Of a DNA stretch of 64,000 nucleotides, positions 1 through 9,226 are shown piece after piece. The position numbers and the translations under genes are program-made. The stretch covers positions 64,485-128,484 of the forward strand of contig SUUX01000001.1 of the NCBI GenBank assembly GCA_015062305.1, read 5' to 3'. The number at the start of each line of letters is the position of its first letter. The stretch's first letter is position 1. This DNA comes from Alphaproteobacteria bacterium. GTDB taxonomy: Bacteria; Pseudomonadota; Alphaproteobacteria; RF32; CAG-239. The notes under the pieces were generated by a model that saw only the letters and a program-made list of their open reading frames with translations, did no database searches and had not been told where the DNA came from.

Positions 1-37
1 AGCAAAACAATAAAGCGAGAATTTAGGGCAGAATTGG

Positions 38-622
38 ATGGAAAATAAGGATTTTTATATATTTAGACACGGTCAAAGCACCTATAACGAGCAGGGGCGC
101 ACTCAAGGGAGAACAAATGGCTCTGTTTTGACAAAATTGGGAGAAAAACAGGCGAGGGCAATAGGGCAAAAACTAAAAAAATTGCAAATTGAGGTTATAG
201 TGTGTTCTCCATTGTATCGAGCAAAACAAACAGCAGAACTGGCTAACGAATCTTTGAGAGTGAAAATTATTGAAGATGATAGGTTTAATGAGATAGATGT
301 GGGTGAAGCCGAAGGAATGTTGAGAGAGGATATTAAAGCCAAATATCCCAACATTTTTGAAAAATGGCATTCAAATAGTGATGAATGCGAGAATGTTTGT
401 TATCCGGGAGGAGAAACAAAAAAACAGGCAAGAGATAGAATCTTGAGCGGTTTAGATGATTGGGCATTAAAAAATTATAAAACAGTAGCAGTTTCGGCGC
501 ATGGGATTATGATTAGTCAGATTATGAATATGTTGGGGAAAAAAATGGATGATGTGCCAAATGGAGCTGTGTTGCATCTGCGGTGGCAAAATAAACAGTG
601 GAAGTTTATAGAGCTTTTATAG
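38..622 (+). CDS. Histidine phosphatase family protein (phosphoglycerate-mutase-like)
   Basis: A 194-residue cytoplasmic protein with the branch-1 histidine phosphatase signature FRHGQST near residue 9, which carries the phospho-accepting histidine, and a second histidine in the late VSAHG segment near residue 155. An ETK/E segment in the middle fits the catalytic acid region. Length matches single-domain members of the family, which dephosphorylate sugar phosphates, nucleotides or cofactor precursors such as alpha-ribazole phosphate; the substrate cannot be read from the sequence. No signal peptide is visible. The gene stands alone ahead of the flagellin, with more than 300 bases between them, so co-transcription is unlikely. 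Confidence 0.85.
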   Translation: MENKDFYIFRHGQSTYNEQGRTQGRTNGSVLTKLGEKQARAIGQKLKKLQIEVIVCSPLYRAKQTAELANESLRVKIIEDDRFNEIDVGEAEGMLREDIKAKYPNIFEKWHSNSDECENVCYPGGETKKQARDRILSGLDDWALKNYKTVAVSAHGIMISQIMNMLGKKMDDVPNGAVLHLRWQNKQWKFIELL

Positions 623-962
623 CGAGATGATGTGTAAATATATATAAAAAATAATTTAGCTCGTTGTGAGCGTCCAATTTGATACAATATAAATATAAAA
701 CGAAAATATTAGATGTATGCTAGAGTTTTGAATTACACTCTTCCTCTTACTATTCATAATATATATTATGCGACAAAATATGTGGGTGATTTTGTGGAGA
801 AGATTGCTTCCCTTTTCTTTGTTTGTAGTGGTGAAAGCGCTTTTGCCAGTTGTTGTGTACGAATTTTGTATTTTGGTTTATTTTCTGTTAGTAGTATTGC
901 TAATAAAATTGTTTTGGTATGCTTTTTGATGTAAAAATATATATATTTTTTAGGAGCTATAG
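623..962. other. Intergenic region upstream of flagellin
   Basis: About 340 bases without a convincing gene. It is strongly AT-rich, contains a perfect 10-bp palindrome AAAGCGCTTT at 834-843, and ends in a good ribosome binding site (AGGAG at 952-956) for the flagellin ATG at 963. It should hold the flagellin promoter, but I could not identify a sigma-28 or correctly spaced sigma-54 site by eye. A 73-codon open frame at 713-934 lacks a ribosome binding site and is not called. Confidence 0.5.
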
Positions 963-2735
963 ATGGCAAAAATTAGTTTGACAGCGAGTATGCGCAGCAA
1001 TTTGCTGAGCTTGCAAAAGACCAATAGCCTGATGGATTTGACCCAAGAACGTCTATCCACCGGCAAAAAGGTCAATTCTGCCATCGATAACCCCTCTTCT
1101 TTTTATACGGCACGTTCTTTGAACAACAGGGCCAATGACCTCGATGCCCTGCTCGACTCTATGGGGCAAGGGATTCAGACCATCAAAGCCGCTACCACAG
1201 CTATTGAAACCGCCACCTCTTTTTTGGAGCAAGCTAAAGCTGTTGCCACCCAAGTTCTTGATGGAAGTGGTCAATCTGCGGCAGCCGGAGGTGGAGGAAA
1301 TATTCCAGAAAATGATAATGATGTTGGAGGGGCTGGTGGTGCAACACCTAATCCTCCGACGCCAGATTTAGGGGTTGTTGCTTCGGTTGCTTCTATAGGC
1401 GAGTTGAAAGCGGCTCTTGCAGATGCTTCTATTGATACTGTGATTGTTACACAATCTCTGACTTTTGCAGACGGTGAAACAATAGAAGTTGGTGCCGGAA
1501 AAACACTGCAAGGAGCTACTTCTGATGTCACGCTTACCTTTTCAGAAAATGTTGGAGTAGAACAGTATGCAATTAATCTTGATGAAACGGCAACCATCAA
1601 GAATATTTCTGTTTCTATAACAAGACAATTAAATAATATTGTAGAGGGTGGCGCAATTACAGGAGGTATTGTTGATGGAGTTGTGAATGTTTCCGTGGAG
1701 GGAGGTGCAACTGTTGGAATTAATAATTCCCGTATCAATGGGCAAGTAAATGTGGATGTGGTTGGGGCTTATTCTGTTGCCGTGTATAATAGTATTGTTA
1801 ATGGTACATCAAATATTTACGTTGGTGAAGATGGTGTTGGTTTGAATGCTTCTACTCTAAACGGAACAGCAAATATTATAGAAGAAGAAGGTATAGCTGC
1901 TATTAATATGGCAACCATTAATGGTGAGTTGAATGTTGTTTATGGTGTTAATTTTTCTTGGAGTGGTAGTGTAATAAATAGCTCTGGCGTTGTAAATGTA
2001 TATTCTGCAGAAGCATCTATTTCTGGTAGTGACGTAGATATTAAAGCAGGAGCGACAATTTGGGTGGCGGATAATGGTAGTAATATTATGCAAGAACATA
2101 AAGTGACTACAGATGCCAATACAGATACTCTTTCTGCTTATGCAACTGGAAATTCAAAATCAGCGGAAAGTTTTGTAAATAGTATTTATCAGACGGTCAC
2201 AAATACACAATTTATGACCTTAGATGTCGGTGGAGAAGAAACTCCGGCAGATGGTTATGACATCAGCCAATATCAAAAGATTTTGAATCAATATGACGAC
2301 TTGATTGATGACGCCAAATATAAGGGCGTCAACCTGCTTAAAAATGAAACTCTGAAAATCAAATTTAATGAAGATGGCAGTGCTTTTATTGATGTGGTTG
2401 GCAAAGATATTTCTGCCGCAAATATCGGGCTAACCACAACAGAATGGGCAACGGTTGAGGACATTTCTCGCTCAATAGGAGAACTGACCTCAGCCATAAA
2501 TCAGTTGCGTGCGTTTGCCGGAGAGCTTGGCAATAATTATAGTATTGTGATGAACAGGCAAGATTTTACTGAGAATTTGATTAATATTCTGACGGAGGGA
2601 GCAGATAAGCTCACGCTGGCGGATATGAATGAGGAATCTGCCAATATGCTGGCTTTACAAACTCGTCAACAATTGGCTATTAATGCCCTATCATTAGCGT
2701 CACAAGCCTCTCAAGGTGTGTTGAAGTTGTTTTAA
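963..2735 (+). CDS. Flagellin with a large beta-helix-like central insertion
   Basis: Structural subunit of the flagellar filament, 590 residues. Residues 1 to about 105 are a typical flagellin D0/D1 amino-terminal domain (SMRSNLLSLQ, RLSTGKKVNSA, AIDNPSSFYTA), and about 430-590 form the matching carboxy-terminal D1/D0 helices ending LASQASQGVLKLF. Between them lies a Gly/Ala/Pro-rich linker (about 105-135) and roughly 260 residues of short beta-type repeats rich in N, G, V, I and T, reminiscent of pectin-lyase-like beta-helices. The two conserved ends use visibly more GC-rich codons than the AT-rich middle, which suggests that the middle evolves separately or was acquired. Start fixed by AGGAG seven bases upstream. 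No other flagellar gene lies in the window. Confidence 0.9.
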   Translation: MAKISLTASMRSNLLSLQKTNSLMDLTQERLSTGKKVNSAIDNPSSFYTARSLNNRANDLDALLDSMGQGIQTIKAATTAIETATSFLEQAKAVATQVLDGSGQSAAAGGGGNIPENDNDVGGAGGATPNPPTPDLGVVASVASIGELKAALADASIDTVIVTQSLTFADGETIEVGAGKTLQGATSDVTLTFSENVGVEQYAINLDETATIKNISVSITRQLNNIVEGGAITGGIVDGVVNVSVEGGATVGINNSRINGQVNVDVVGAYSVAVYNSIVNGTSNIYVGEDGVGLNASTLNGTANIIEEEGIAAINMATINGELNVVYGVNFSWSGSVINSSGVVNVYSAEASISGSDVDIKAGATIWVADNGSNIMQEHKVTTDANTDTLSAYATGNSKSAESFVNSIYQTVTNTQFMTLDVGGEETPADGYDISQYQKILNQYDDLIDDAKYKGVNLLKNETLKIKFNEDGSAFIDVVGKDISAANIGLTTTEWATVEDISRSIGELTSAINQLRAFAGELGNNYSIVMNRQDFTENLINILTEGADKLTLADMNEESANMLALQTRQQLAINALSLASQASQGVLKLF

Positions 2736-2742
2736 GGCAATA

Positions 2743-2774
2743 GAAAAGAGCAGGATTTTACCCCTGCTCTTTTC
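2743..2774 (+). terminator. Intrinsic terminator of flagellin
   Basis: Twelve-bp perfect stem GAAAAGAGCAGG (2743-2754) and CCTGCTCTTTTC (2763-2774) with an eight-base loop, eight bases after the flagellin stop codon. The U-run is formed by the 3' arm itself. Confidence 0.8.
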
Positions 2775-2955
2775 CGACCTTCGAAACTTTTTAAGAATTT
2801 TACTTCTTTTGCCGTTTCTTTTTTATTGAAGGTGCCTTTTATTATTCACTCAAACCGGTAAAAGAAATAAAATCTCTATATACCAACATCGTGAATAATA
2901 AAAATATGATCATTGTTTGCGTGATTGCAACCCTATATAGACTAAGTATCTATAT

Positions 2956-3300
2956 CTATTTGTTTATCAGTAATTTGGCAAAATTCATTAAGAATACTAT
3001 GGCGATAAATGTGACCGCTCTTGCGGCAATGGTAATAACCCCTGCTCCACCGCCGATAAGGATAAACTGAATAATTAAAGCAGCCACAACAGCGCAAGCT
3101 CCGATAATAAGCCAATAATTCTTGTTGCCTAAGAATAAAAATGCACAAACTGCAGCACTGACAGATAATATGTTTTGTCCGGCGTAGTTGAGGCATTTGT
3201 TTGTGAATGAAGTGATGGAGCCGATTTCCATGATGTAACCAATGGCAATTATGGCGACGGCAGCAATTAAAATAGAAAAATAAGATTTGGTTTTGCTCAT
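2956..3300 (-). CDS. Small integral membrane protein of unknown function
   Basis: A 114-residue, very hydrophobic protein with about four predicted membrane segments (roughly 8-28, 44-60, 64-84, 88-108) and few charged residues. I do not recognise the family; the pattern is loosely like small VirB2/TrbC-type or phage-holin-like proteins, but no motif supports either. An AAAGGA ribosome binding site precedes the ATG. It starts 19 bases after the end of the YejF-like gene, so it is probably the last gene of that operon. Confidence 0.6.
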   Translation of the reverse strand: MSKTKSYFSILIAAVAIIAIGYIMEIGSITSFTNKCLNYAGQNILSVSAAVCAFLFLGNKNYWLIIGACAVVAALIIQFILIGGGAGVITIAARAVTFIAIVFLMNFAKLLINK

Positions 3301-3319
3301 TGAGTGTCCTTTCTTTAAG

Positions 3320-4882
3320 TTATAAGGCAGATGCCTTGATTAGTTGTTGTGTATAGGGATGTTTGGGATTTTGGAATATCTGTTTGCAATCTCCCTGCTC
3401 TATAATTTGGCCATCTTTTATGACGGCAATTTCATCGGAAATTGATTGAATGGCTTGCATATTATGGGAAATAAAGATGTATGATATGCCCTTTTGTGTT
3501 TGTATTTGTTGCAAGAGTTTGAGTATCTGAGCTTGGATTGTGACATCTAGAGCTGATGTGGGTTCATCTAATACTAACACTTGCGGTTCTACAATTAGTG
3601 CTCTAGCTATAGCTATGCGTTGGCGTTGACCACCGGAAAATTCGTGAGGATAGCGCATAATAGATGTTGTGGGTAAGCCAACCTCTTGCAAAACATTGCT
3701 AACTTTTTGAAATTTTTGAGCTTTTGATAAGTGAGGAAAATGTACTTCTAGCCCCTCTCCGATTATTTGTCCGACATTCATACGAGGATTCAACGAATTG
3801 TAAGGATCTTGGAATACAATTTGAACTTGTTTGTGCCAGTTTGTCGATGTTTTGTCTGCAATGGAAATTTGACCTTTGAAAGGTATAAGTTTGCAAATTG
3901 CTTGTCCGAGAGTGGTTTTTCCGGAGCCAGATTCTCCAACAATGCCTAAGGTTTGACCTTGTTTGAGGCTAAAAGATATGTTGTTTACGGCATAAAACCA
4001 TTGTTTGACACCTCCCCACAGGCTCTTTTGTTTGGGATAACAAACATTTATATTGCTGGCTGTAAGTAGTGTCTTGTTTGTTGTTATTTTGTTGTTTTTC
4101 AGTGTGTTGTGGGCTTCTATTAATGTTTTGGTGTAACTTTCTTTGGGAGTGGTGAATATTTGATAACAGTTGCCCTGCTCTATGATTTGTCCGTCTTTCA
4201 TTACAATAACATTATCGGCAATTCGATTAATAAGTCGAAGATCGTGACTAATGAAAACAATACTCATGCCCATCTGTTTGCGAAGTTTGAGCAAAAGTTC
4301 TATAATTTGTTCTTGAACAGTGACGTCTAGGGCTGTTGTTGGCTCGTCTGCAATTAGAATATCGGGCTTGTTGGCTATGGCCATGGCTATCATGACACGT
4401 TGACGCTGACCGCCTGATAATTCGTGTGGATATGATTTGAGTTTTTGCTTGGCGTTTTTTATTCCGGTTTTGAGCAATAGTTTTAAGACTTCATGACGAG
4501 CTTGTTTTTTGCTTAGGCCTTGGTGTTGAATTAGAGTTTCGGCAATTTGATGTTCTATGGTGTGTAGAGGGTTTAGCGATGACATTGGTTCTTGAAAAAT
4601 AAAACCAATGCGGTTGCCTTGGATGTTTCTGATGTTGGGGTTGTTGATTAGCTCTGTTTCTTGAAACTTGATTGATGAAGCCGGGCTATGAAATGCTTTT
4701 GGGTATGGAAGTAGTCCAAGGATTGATAATGCTGTTAAAGTTTTACCTGAACCTGATTCTCCAACAATGCCTAATATCTCGCCTTTTTGTAGATTGAATG
4801 AAACGTTTTTGACCGGACAAGAGGCTTTTTGATTGGGGTTGTGAAAGCATACACTAAGGTCTTTGACTTGGAGGATTGTCAT
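3320..4882 (-). CDS. yejF: Peptide ABC importer, fused dual ATPase (YejF-like)
   Basis: A 520-residue protein with two complete ABC ATPase domains in tandem: each half has a Walker A (GESGSGKT near residues 41 and 312), an ABC signature (LSGGQRQR and FSGGQRQR) and a Walker B with DEPT. The duplicated architecture and the length near 529 residues match YejF of the YejABEF microcin C / oligopeptide importer; Dpp/Opp systems normally use two separate ATPase genes. It overlaps the upstream permease gene by four bases (ATGA), indicating translational coupling. The encoded ATPase would power uptake of peptides by an inner-membrane permease pair. Confidence 0.85.
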   Translation of the reverse strand: MTILQVKDLSVCFHNPNQKASCPVKNVSFNLQKGEILGIVGESGSGKTLTALSILGLLPYPKAFHSPASSIKFQETELINNPNIRNIQGNRIGFIFQEPMSSLNPLHTIEHQIAETLIQHQGLSKKQARHEVLKLLLKTGIKNAKQKLKSYPHELSGGQRQRVMIAMAIANKPDILIADEPTTALDVTVQEQIIELLLKLRKQMGMSIVFISHDLRLINRIADNVIVMKDGQIIEQGNCYQIFTTPKESYTKTLIEAHNTLKNNKITTNKTLLTASNINVCYPKQKSLWGGVKQWFYAVNNISFSLKQGQTLGIVGESGSGKTTLGQAICKLIPFKGQISIADKTSTNWHKQVQIVFQDPYNSLNPRMNVGQIIGEGLEVHFPHLSKAQKFQKVSNVLQEVGLPTTSIMRYPHEFSGGQRQRIAIARALIVEPQVLVLDEPTSALDVTIQAQILKLLQQIQTQKGISYIFISHNMQAIQSISDEIAVIKDGQIIEQGDCKQIFQNPKHPYTQQLIKASAL

Positions 4883-5916
4883 TTGTTGGCCCTCCTTGTG
4901 TCAAAGGCATCTCTAACTCCCTCTCCTATGAAGATGAGCATTGTTAATAAACCAGACAAAACTGTGAACGCAGATAGGCCAATCCACGGAGCTTGTAGAT
5001 TGTCTTTGCCTTGGCGCACAAGGTCTCCTAATGATGGGTATTCGTGCGACAAACCAAGCCCTAAGAAATCTAATGCGGTTAAAGAAATAACAGCTTCTGA
5101 TAAAAGAAAAGGTATAAAGGTGATGCTGGCGACCACAGCATTGGGTAAAATGTGTCTAAACATGATGCGAATATTGCTAACACCCAATGCTTTGGCCGCT
5201 TTTACATATTCAAAATTACGTGTACGCAAAAATTCTGCTCTGACAACACCGGTTAGGCTCATCCATGTGAAGGCTAACATTATAAATAATAAGCTCCAAA
5301 AACTTGGAGTTATGATGCTGGCAATTATAATTAAAACAAAAAGCTGCGGTAATGATTCCCATATTTCTAAAAAGCGTTGGAAGAATAAATCTGTTTTGCC
5401 ACCAAAATAGCCTTGGATAGCACCACTGATGATGCCTAAGACAGAGCTGATGGCCGTGAGTAAAAAAGCAAAAATTATAGAAAGTCGCAAACCATATATG
5501 ATGCGAACCAAAATATCTCTTCCTTCATCATCTGTGCCAAGTAAGTGTTTTTTTTCTGGAGCTGATGGTGTGGGGCTACCAAGCTGATAATCAACGGTGT
5601 TGAATGAATATGGTAATGGAGGAAATATTAGGTATCCGTTTGAATTGATGTTGCTTTGTATGTATGGGTCTCGGTAATCTGTGGGAGTGGGAAAATCTCC
5701 GCCAAATGTTTGTTCAGTGTAGGTTTTGAATATAGGAAAATAAAATGATCCTTTGTATTTGACAATAAGAGGCTGATCGTTGGCAAAGATTTCGGCAAAT
5801 AAGGTGAATATAAAAATAGAGCTTAATATGATAAGAGACCAAAAAGCCCGACGATTGGCTCTGAAAGAAAGCCAACGACGATTGGAGGAATTGGATGATG
5901 CGGAGCCGCTAATCAC
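4879..5916 (-). CDS. yejE: Peptide ABC importer permease (YejE-like)
   Basis: A 345-residue inner-membrane permease of the DppC/OppC/YejE family. It has an amino-terminal membrane segment (about 27-47), a long periplasmic stretch with the YejE-type HLLGTDDEGRDILVRIIYGLRLS motif region (about 122-145), five further membrane segments and the EAA loop (AAKALGVSNIRIMFRHILPNA). The length agrees with E. coli YejE at about 341 residues. The start is GTG at 5916, preceded by AGGA nine bases away. The gene is followed by the fused ATPase with overlap, but the yejA (binding protein) and yejB (partner permease) genes that normally come first are absent here. Confidence 0.85.
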   Translation of the reverse strand: MISGSASSNSSNRRWLSFRANRRAFWSLIILSSIFIFTLFAEIFANDQPLIVKYKGSFYFPIFKTYTEQTFGGDFPTPTDYRDPYIQSNINSNGYLIFPPLPYSFNTVDYQLGSPTPSAPEKKHLLGTDDEGRDILVRIIYGLRLSIIFAFLLTAISSVLGIISGAIQGYFGGKTDLFFQRFLEIWESLPQLFVLIIIASIITPSFWSLLFIMLAFTWMSLTGVVRAEFLRTRNFEYVKAAKALGVSNIRIMFRHILPNAVVASITFIPFLLSEAVISLTALDFLGLGLSHEYPSLGDLVRQGKDNLQAPWIGLSAFTVLSGLLTMLIFIGEGVRDAFDTRRANK

Positions 5917-5926
5917 GCCATTAATC

Positions 5927-8275
5927 CTATAGGTCGTATGATGTGTTGTCTATGAGTTTGATGTCTAGATTCATCTGAGGTTCAACCTCTGCGGTGACTT
6001 CTTCGACAGTTTCAACGATTGTTTCTTGAGCTTGTGAAGATAACTCCTCTTGTTTGGCTCTAAATTCCTTTTTTAGAATTTCTGGTTTATCTAAATCATT
6101 TACTTCTTCTGGTTTGAGATTGGTGTTTTCTTGAACAGATTCAGAGGAGACATATTCTGCCGGAGTAATGTTTTTTTCCTTAGCATCTTCTTCTGTATTA
6201 TTTTCTTCTGGGGCTACAGTATTTGCTTCTATTGATGCTTCCGGTGCTTGATTGACAACAGCTGGTTGAGGCTCTGTTGTTTGAGCTTTTGTTTCGTTAT
6301 CAACTTCTAGAGATTTTACTTCTGGTGTTTTTTCTATGCTCTTTTGTGGAAGTTCAAGAGGTTTTTTATTGCTTTTTTCCAGAGGTATCTCCTTGGCAGT
6401 GGGAGTGTTGTTAATCTGGCGATGTGTGGCCCAAGAACTATACCAGTCATTGTATTTGTTGCTAGCTTTTTGCACTTCGGCAGAGCTAATATTGAAAGAA
6501 GACACTTTTTGTAATATCTCTTCCTTTAATTGTGCGGTTAGAGGTATTTCTTCGAGTTCTGTGCATTTATAATTCGGATTTAGAAACTCTTGTAAGAGAG
6601 AAGAAGTTGAACATAAACGGTAGTCGATGTCAGCTTGTTCTTTTTTGGGAGAGTAAATGGCAAAACCGGCTTGTTTGTTGTTTTGCAAAGATTTTAGCAT
6701 ATCTTTTTCTAGCCCCGGAGTCGATGGGAATGCAGTATCCAGACCTTGTATTATAATGGTTGTTTGTTTGAGTTTGTTAGATTTTTTTAGCTCTTGGATA
6801 AAGTTTTCTAAATTTCCATATAGGCACTCTGTTTGTTCTGCCATGGCATTATAACGGATATTTATGGGCTTTTGTGTGTTTGATGCGCTAATCCATCTTG
6901 TGAGAGGCTTGATGTTGCATAAGCTGTCATACATATATAATTGGGATGGCATGTCTATTACTGCAAAGTAGACATTGTTACCGGAATCAAATTTGATATC
7001 ATCCAAAATACGATTAAATACTTCGGGAGAATTGTAACTGCTGAGTTGTTCAGGGTAAAAACCAAGCTCTGTTATTTGAGGGATTATTATTGATGCAATA
7101 TTTAGTACCGGATCAATACTTGGAATGTATCCGGTGCTGTATAACCATTGAGAAAGCAATAATGTGAATTTTTGTTCTTTGTTTAAGGGGGCTTTGCTAA
7201 AGTTTGTTGGAAAGCCAGTTTTTTTGATGCAAGTATTTGCTATCGTCAAATTATTTGCAGTGCAAAGCTCTATATTGTCATTTTGGTATACTCTTATGTT
7301 GTAATCTTGTTTATGAAAATCTTCAAATAATTTGTTGTTTTTTAGGTAAAGAGGCTCTTTTCTGAGGTTTTTAAAATCCCAGTAGTCATCAATATGTAAA
7401 GTATCTGATAATAATGCTTGTGGTGTGGGTTCAATATTGGGATTTAAGGTTTCTGCCAAATTCATGTATGGTTGGTTATACTGACGAACATAGGAATTTG
7501 GATAATAGGTGAAATTGTTGTTGTGATAAAACCCTAATAATGCGTTGGCAGCGTTGCTCAAACTTGCATTTTTACCATTTGCGGATAGGGATTTGAGTTT
7601 GTTGAATGTTGGAGCTTCGGTTAATGTTATGTATACGATGTTTGCTCCATCGGGGTGTGAGGTTTCGTCAGGTATGAGCTGTTTGTGTGCAAAATATCTG
7701 GAAGATGTATCCATGTATGATTGAGCAAACAGATAACCTTGAAAGAGTAAAAGGCCAATTAATAAAACAAATTGTGTCCTTCTATGAGCATAGGTGAAAA
7801 TGAAGAATGTGACAAATACAAGAATAATGGCTAAAATGTAGTGTGAAAAAGAAGAAAAAATGTTTTCTATGGGCAAGCCAAACTTTTGGGCATAGGGAAG
7901 CAAAATGGCATCTGGTGTGAATAAGGCAAATTGATTGAATATGGCTAATAAGGTAAAGCCAGCTGTCAAACTAATTAGCAGATTTTGCAAAGTAAGTGAG
8001 AATGAACAAACAAACATAACTACCAAGCTGATTGTTAGAATTGTTCCATAAACCCAAATTGCTTCTATTTGTGGTAATGAATTGGCTTCAAACAGGGTAT
8101 AGCTACCAGCATTGGCAAATAGCGTAAAATCTATGGATAAAATGAGGGCGACAAACAATGTCTTTATGATTAAATCTGTCAAAAATTGAAAAAAGTTGCG
8201 GCGTTTTTGTTTTTTTATCTTTACAACTTTTGTACCTTTTTTGCCGGAAGAGGTTGTTAAGTAAATATCATCCAT
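5927..8275 (-). CDS. Inner-membrane sulfatase/phosphoethanolamine-transferase-like protein with degenerate active site
   Basis: About 782 residues from the ATG at 8275, which has AAGG upstream; a GTG nine bases earlier is possible. Five membrane segments within the first 190 residues are followed by a periplasmic domain. That domain begins ANIVYITLTEAPTF, like the PNIVxxxxD start of alkaline-phosphatase-superfamily sulfatases and EptA/MdoB-type transferases, and it has a late segment TTIIIQGLDTAFP where active members read TxxxxxxDHG. The metal ligands therefore seem to be missing or changed. The last 165 residues are a Glu-, Pro- and Val-rich low-complexity tail. Only ten bases separate it from yejE, so it probably heads that operon. 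Function unknown; possibly an inactive or diverged envelope-modifying enzyme. Confidence 0.55.
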   Translation of the reverse strand: MDDIYLTTSSGKKGTKVVKIKKQKRRNFFQFLTDLIIKTLFVALILSIDFTLFANAGSYTLFEANSLPQIEAIWVYGTILTISLVVMFVCSFSLTLQNLLISLTAGFTLLAIFNQFALFTPDAILLPYAQKFGLPIENIFSSFSHYILAIILVFVTFFIFTYAHRRTQFVLLIGLLLFQGYLFAQSYMDTSSRYFAHKQLIPDETSHPDGANIVYITLTEAPTFNKLKSLSANGKNASLSNAANALLGFYHNNNFTYYPNSYVRQYNQPYMNLAETLNPNIEPTPQALLSDTLHIDDYWDFKNLRKEPLYLKNNKLFEDFHKQDYNIRVYQNDNIELCTANNLTIANTCIKKTGFPTNFSKAPLNKEQKFTLLLSQWLYSTGYIPSIDPVLNIASIIIPQITELGFYPEQLSSYNSPEVFNRILDDIKFDSGNNVYFAVIDMPSQLYMYDSLCNIKPLTRWISASNTQKPINIRYNAMAEQTECLYGNLENFIQELKKSNKLKQTTIIIQGLDTAFPSTPGLEKDMLKSLQNNKQAGFAIYSPKKEQADIDYRLCSTSSLLQEFLNPNYKCTELEEIPLTAQLKEEILQKVSSFNISSAEVQKASNKYNDWYSSWATHRQINNTPTAKEIPLEKSNKKPLELPQKSIEKTPEVKSLEVDNETKAQTTEPQPAVVNQAPEASIEANTVAPEENNTEEDAKEKNITPAEYVSSESVQENTNLKPEEVNDLDKPEILKKEFRAKQEELSSQAQETIVETVEEVTAEVEPQMNLDIKLIDNTSYDL

Positions 8276-8348
8276 TGTTTTCACCTTATTTGAGTTGCTT
8301 GCACATTATGATATATATAAGCACATTAATTATTTTTTTTAAAGCAAA

Positions 8349-8380
8349 AATCCTCAGAGTTTGCACAACTTCTGAGGATT
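8349..8380 (-). terminator. Intrinsic terminator after rpsD
   Basis: The inverted repeat ATCCTCAGA / TCTGAGGAT with a short loop lies about 20-50 bases beyond the rpsD stop codon. On the minus strand it is followed by a T-run; the plus strand also has T residues after the stem, so it may work both ways. Confidence 0.8.
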
Positions 8381-8401
8381 TTTTTTGATAGATATATTTT
8401 A

Positions 8402-9013
8402 CTATCTGGAGTAGAACTCGATTACCAAGTTTGGTTCCATCAAAGAAGCGTATGGAACATCTTCAAACTTAGGAATGAAAGAATATTTTGCAGAGAATTT
8501 CTTGCTGTCAACTTCCAAATATCCTGGGAAGTCACGACTAGAAGATTCCATTGCAGAAATAACCATAGGCATTTGTTTTGCCTTGGCAGTTACTTCGATA
8601 ACATCGCCTACTTTTACCATATAAGAAGGAATGTTTACTTTTTTGCCGTTAACGGTAACATGACCGTGGTTTACAAATTGGCGAGCAGCAAAAATTGTCG
8701 GAACATATTTTGCTTTGTATACCAAGTTGTCCAAACGAGATTCTAAAATACCGATTAGGTTTTCGGCAGCGTCACCGGAACGACGAATAGCTTCTACATA
8801 ATATTTGTGGAATTGCTTCTCAGAAACGTTTCCATAATATGTTTTCATTTTTTGTTTTGCATTGAGCTGTGTACCATAGTCAGTAGGTTTTTTGCGTCTT
8901 TGACCATGTTGTCCAGGAGCATATTCTCTTTTGGCTACTGAACTGTTAGGGTTGCCCCAAATCACACCATATTGGCGTTCTTTTTTCTTCTTTGCAGAAA
9001 TGATACTTTTCAT
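8402..9013 (-). CDS. rpsD: 30S ribosomal protein S4
   Basis: A 203-residue S4 protein, the usual bacterial length. It is a primary 16S rRNA binding protein that nucleates assembly of the small-subunit body. The S4 RNA-binding domain is clear around residues 93-155 ([31 protein letters not shown]). The amino-terminal part lacks the zinc-binding cysteines of C+ forms. The gene is monocistronic with its own terminator and lies outside the large ribosomal operons, as is common in alphaproteobacteria. AAGGA lies upstream of the ATG. A 213-base divergent promoter region separates it from the TPR-methyltransferase gene. Confidence 0.97.
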   Translation of the reverse strand: MKSIISAKKKKERQYGVIWGNPNSSVAKREYAPGQHGQRRKKPTDYGTQLNAKQKMKTYYGNVSEKQFHKYYVEAIRRSGDAAENLIGILESRLDNLVYKAKYVPTIFAARQFVNHGHVTVNGKKVNIPSYMVKVGDVIEVTAKAKQMPMVISAMESSSRDFPGYLEVDSKKFSAKYSFIPKFEDVPYASLMEPNLVIEFYSR

Positions 9014-9226
9014 TATATTAATCCTTGTATTTATTAGTTTATATTATTGTCCCGGTAGTTTTGGCTTATGGTGCCAAACGAGGCAGTTGATCTGCCTTCT
9101 TTCCCAGAAGTGACTGCAACTTATAACAATAATTATATAAAATCAAGTCTTTTTTTTGATTATTTTTGTGGATTTTTAACAATAAAAAGAGTACAATTCG
9201 GTTATTGATTATTGGGATTATGACAA

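Noticed and set aside
825..850. Possible sigma-54 promoter (GG...GC) ahead of flagellin
   Set aside because: The GG and GC elements are not separated by the required ten bases.
713..934. 73-codon open frame ahead of flagellin
   Set aside because: No ribosome binding site, odd hydrophobic composition and position within the flagellin promoter region; no sign of conservation can be seen.
4829..5410. 193-codon plus-strand frame opposite yejE
   Set aside because: Antisense shadow of a clear ABC permease gene.
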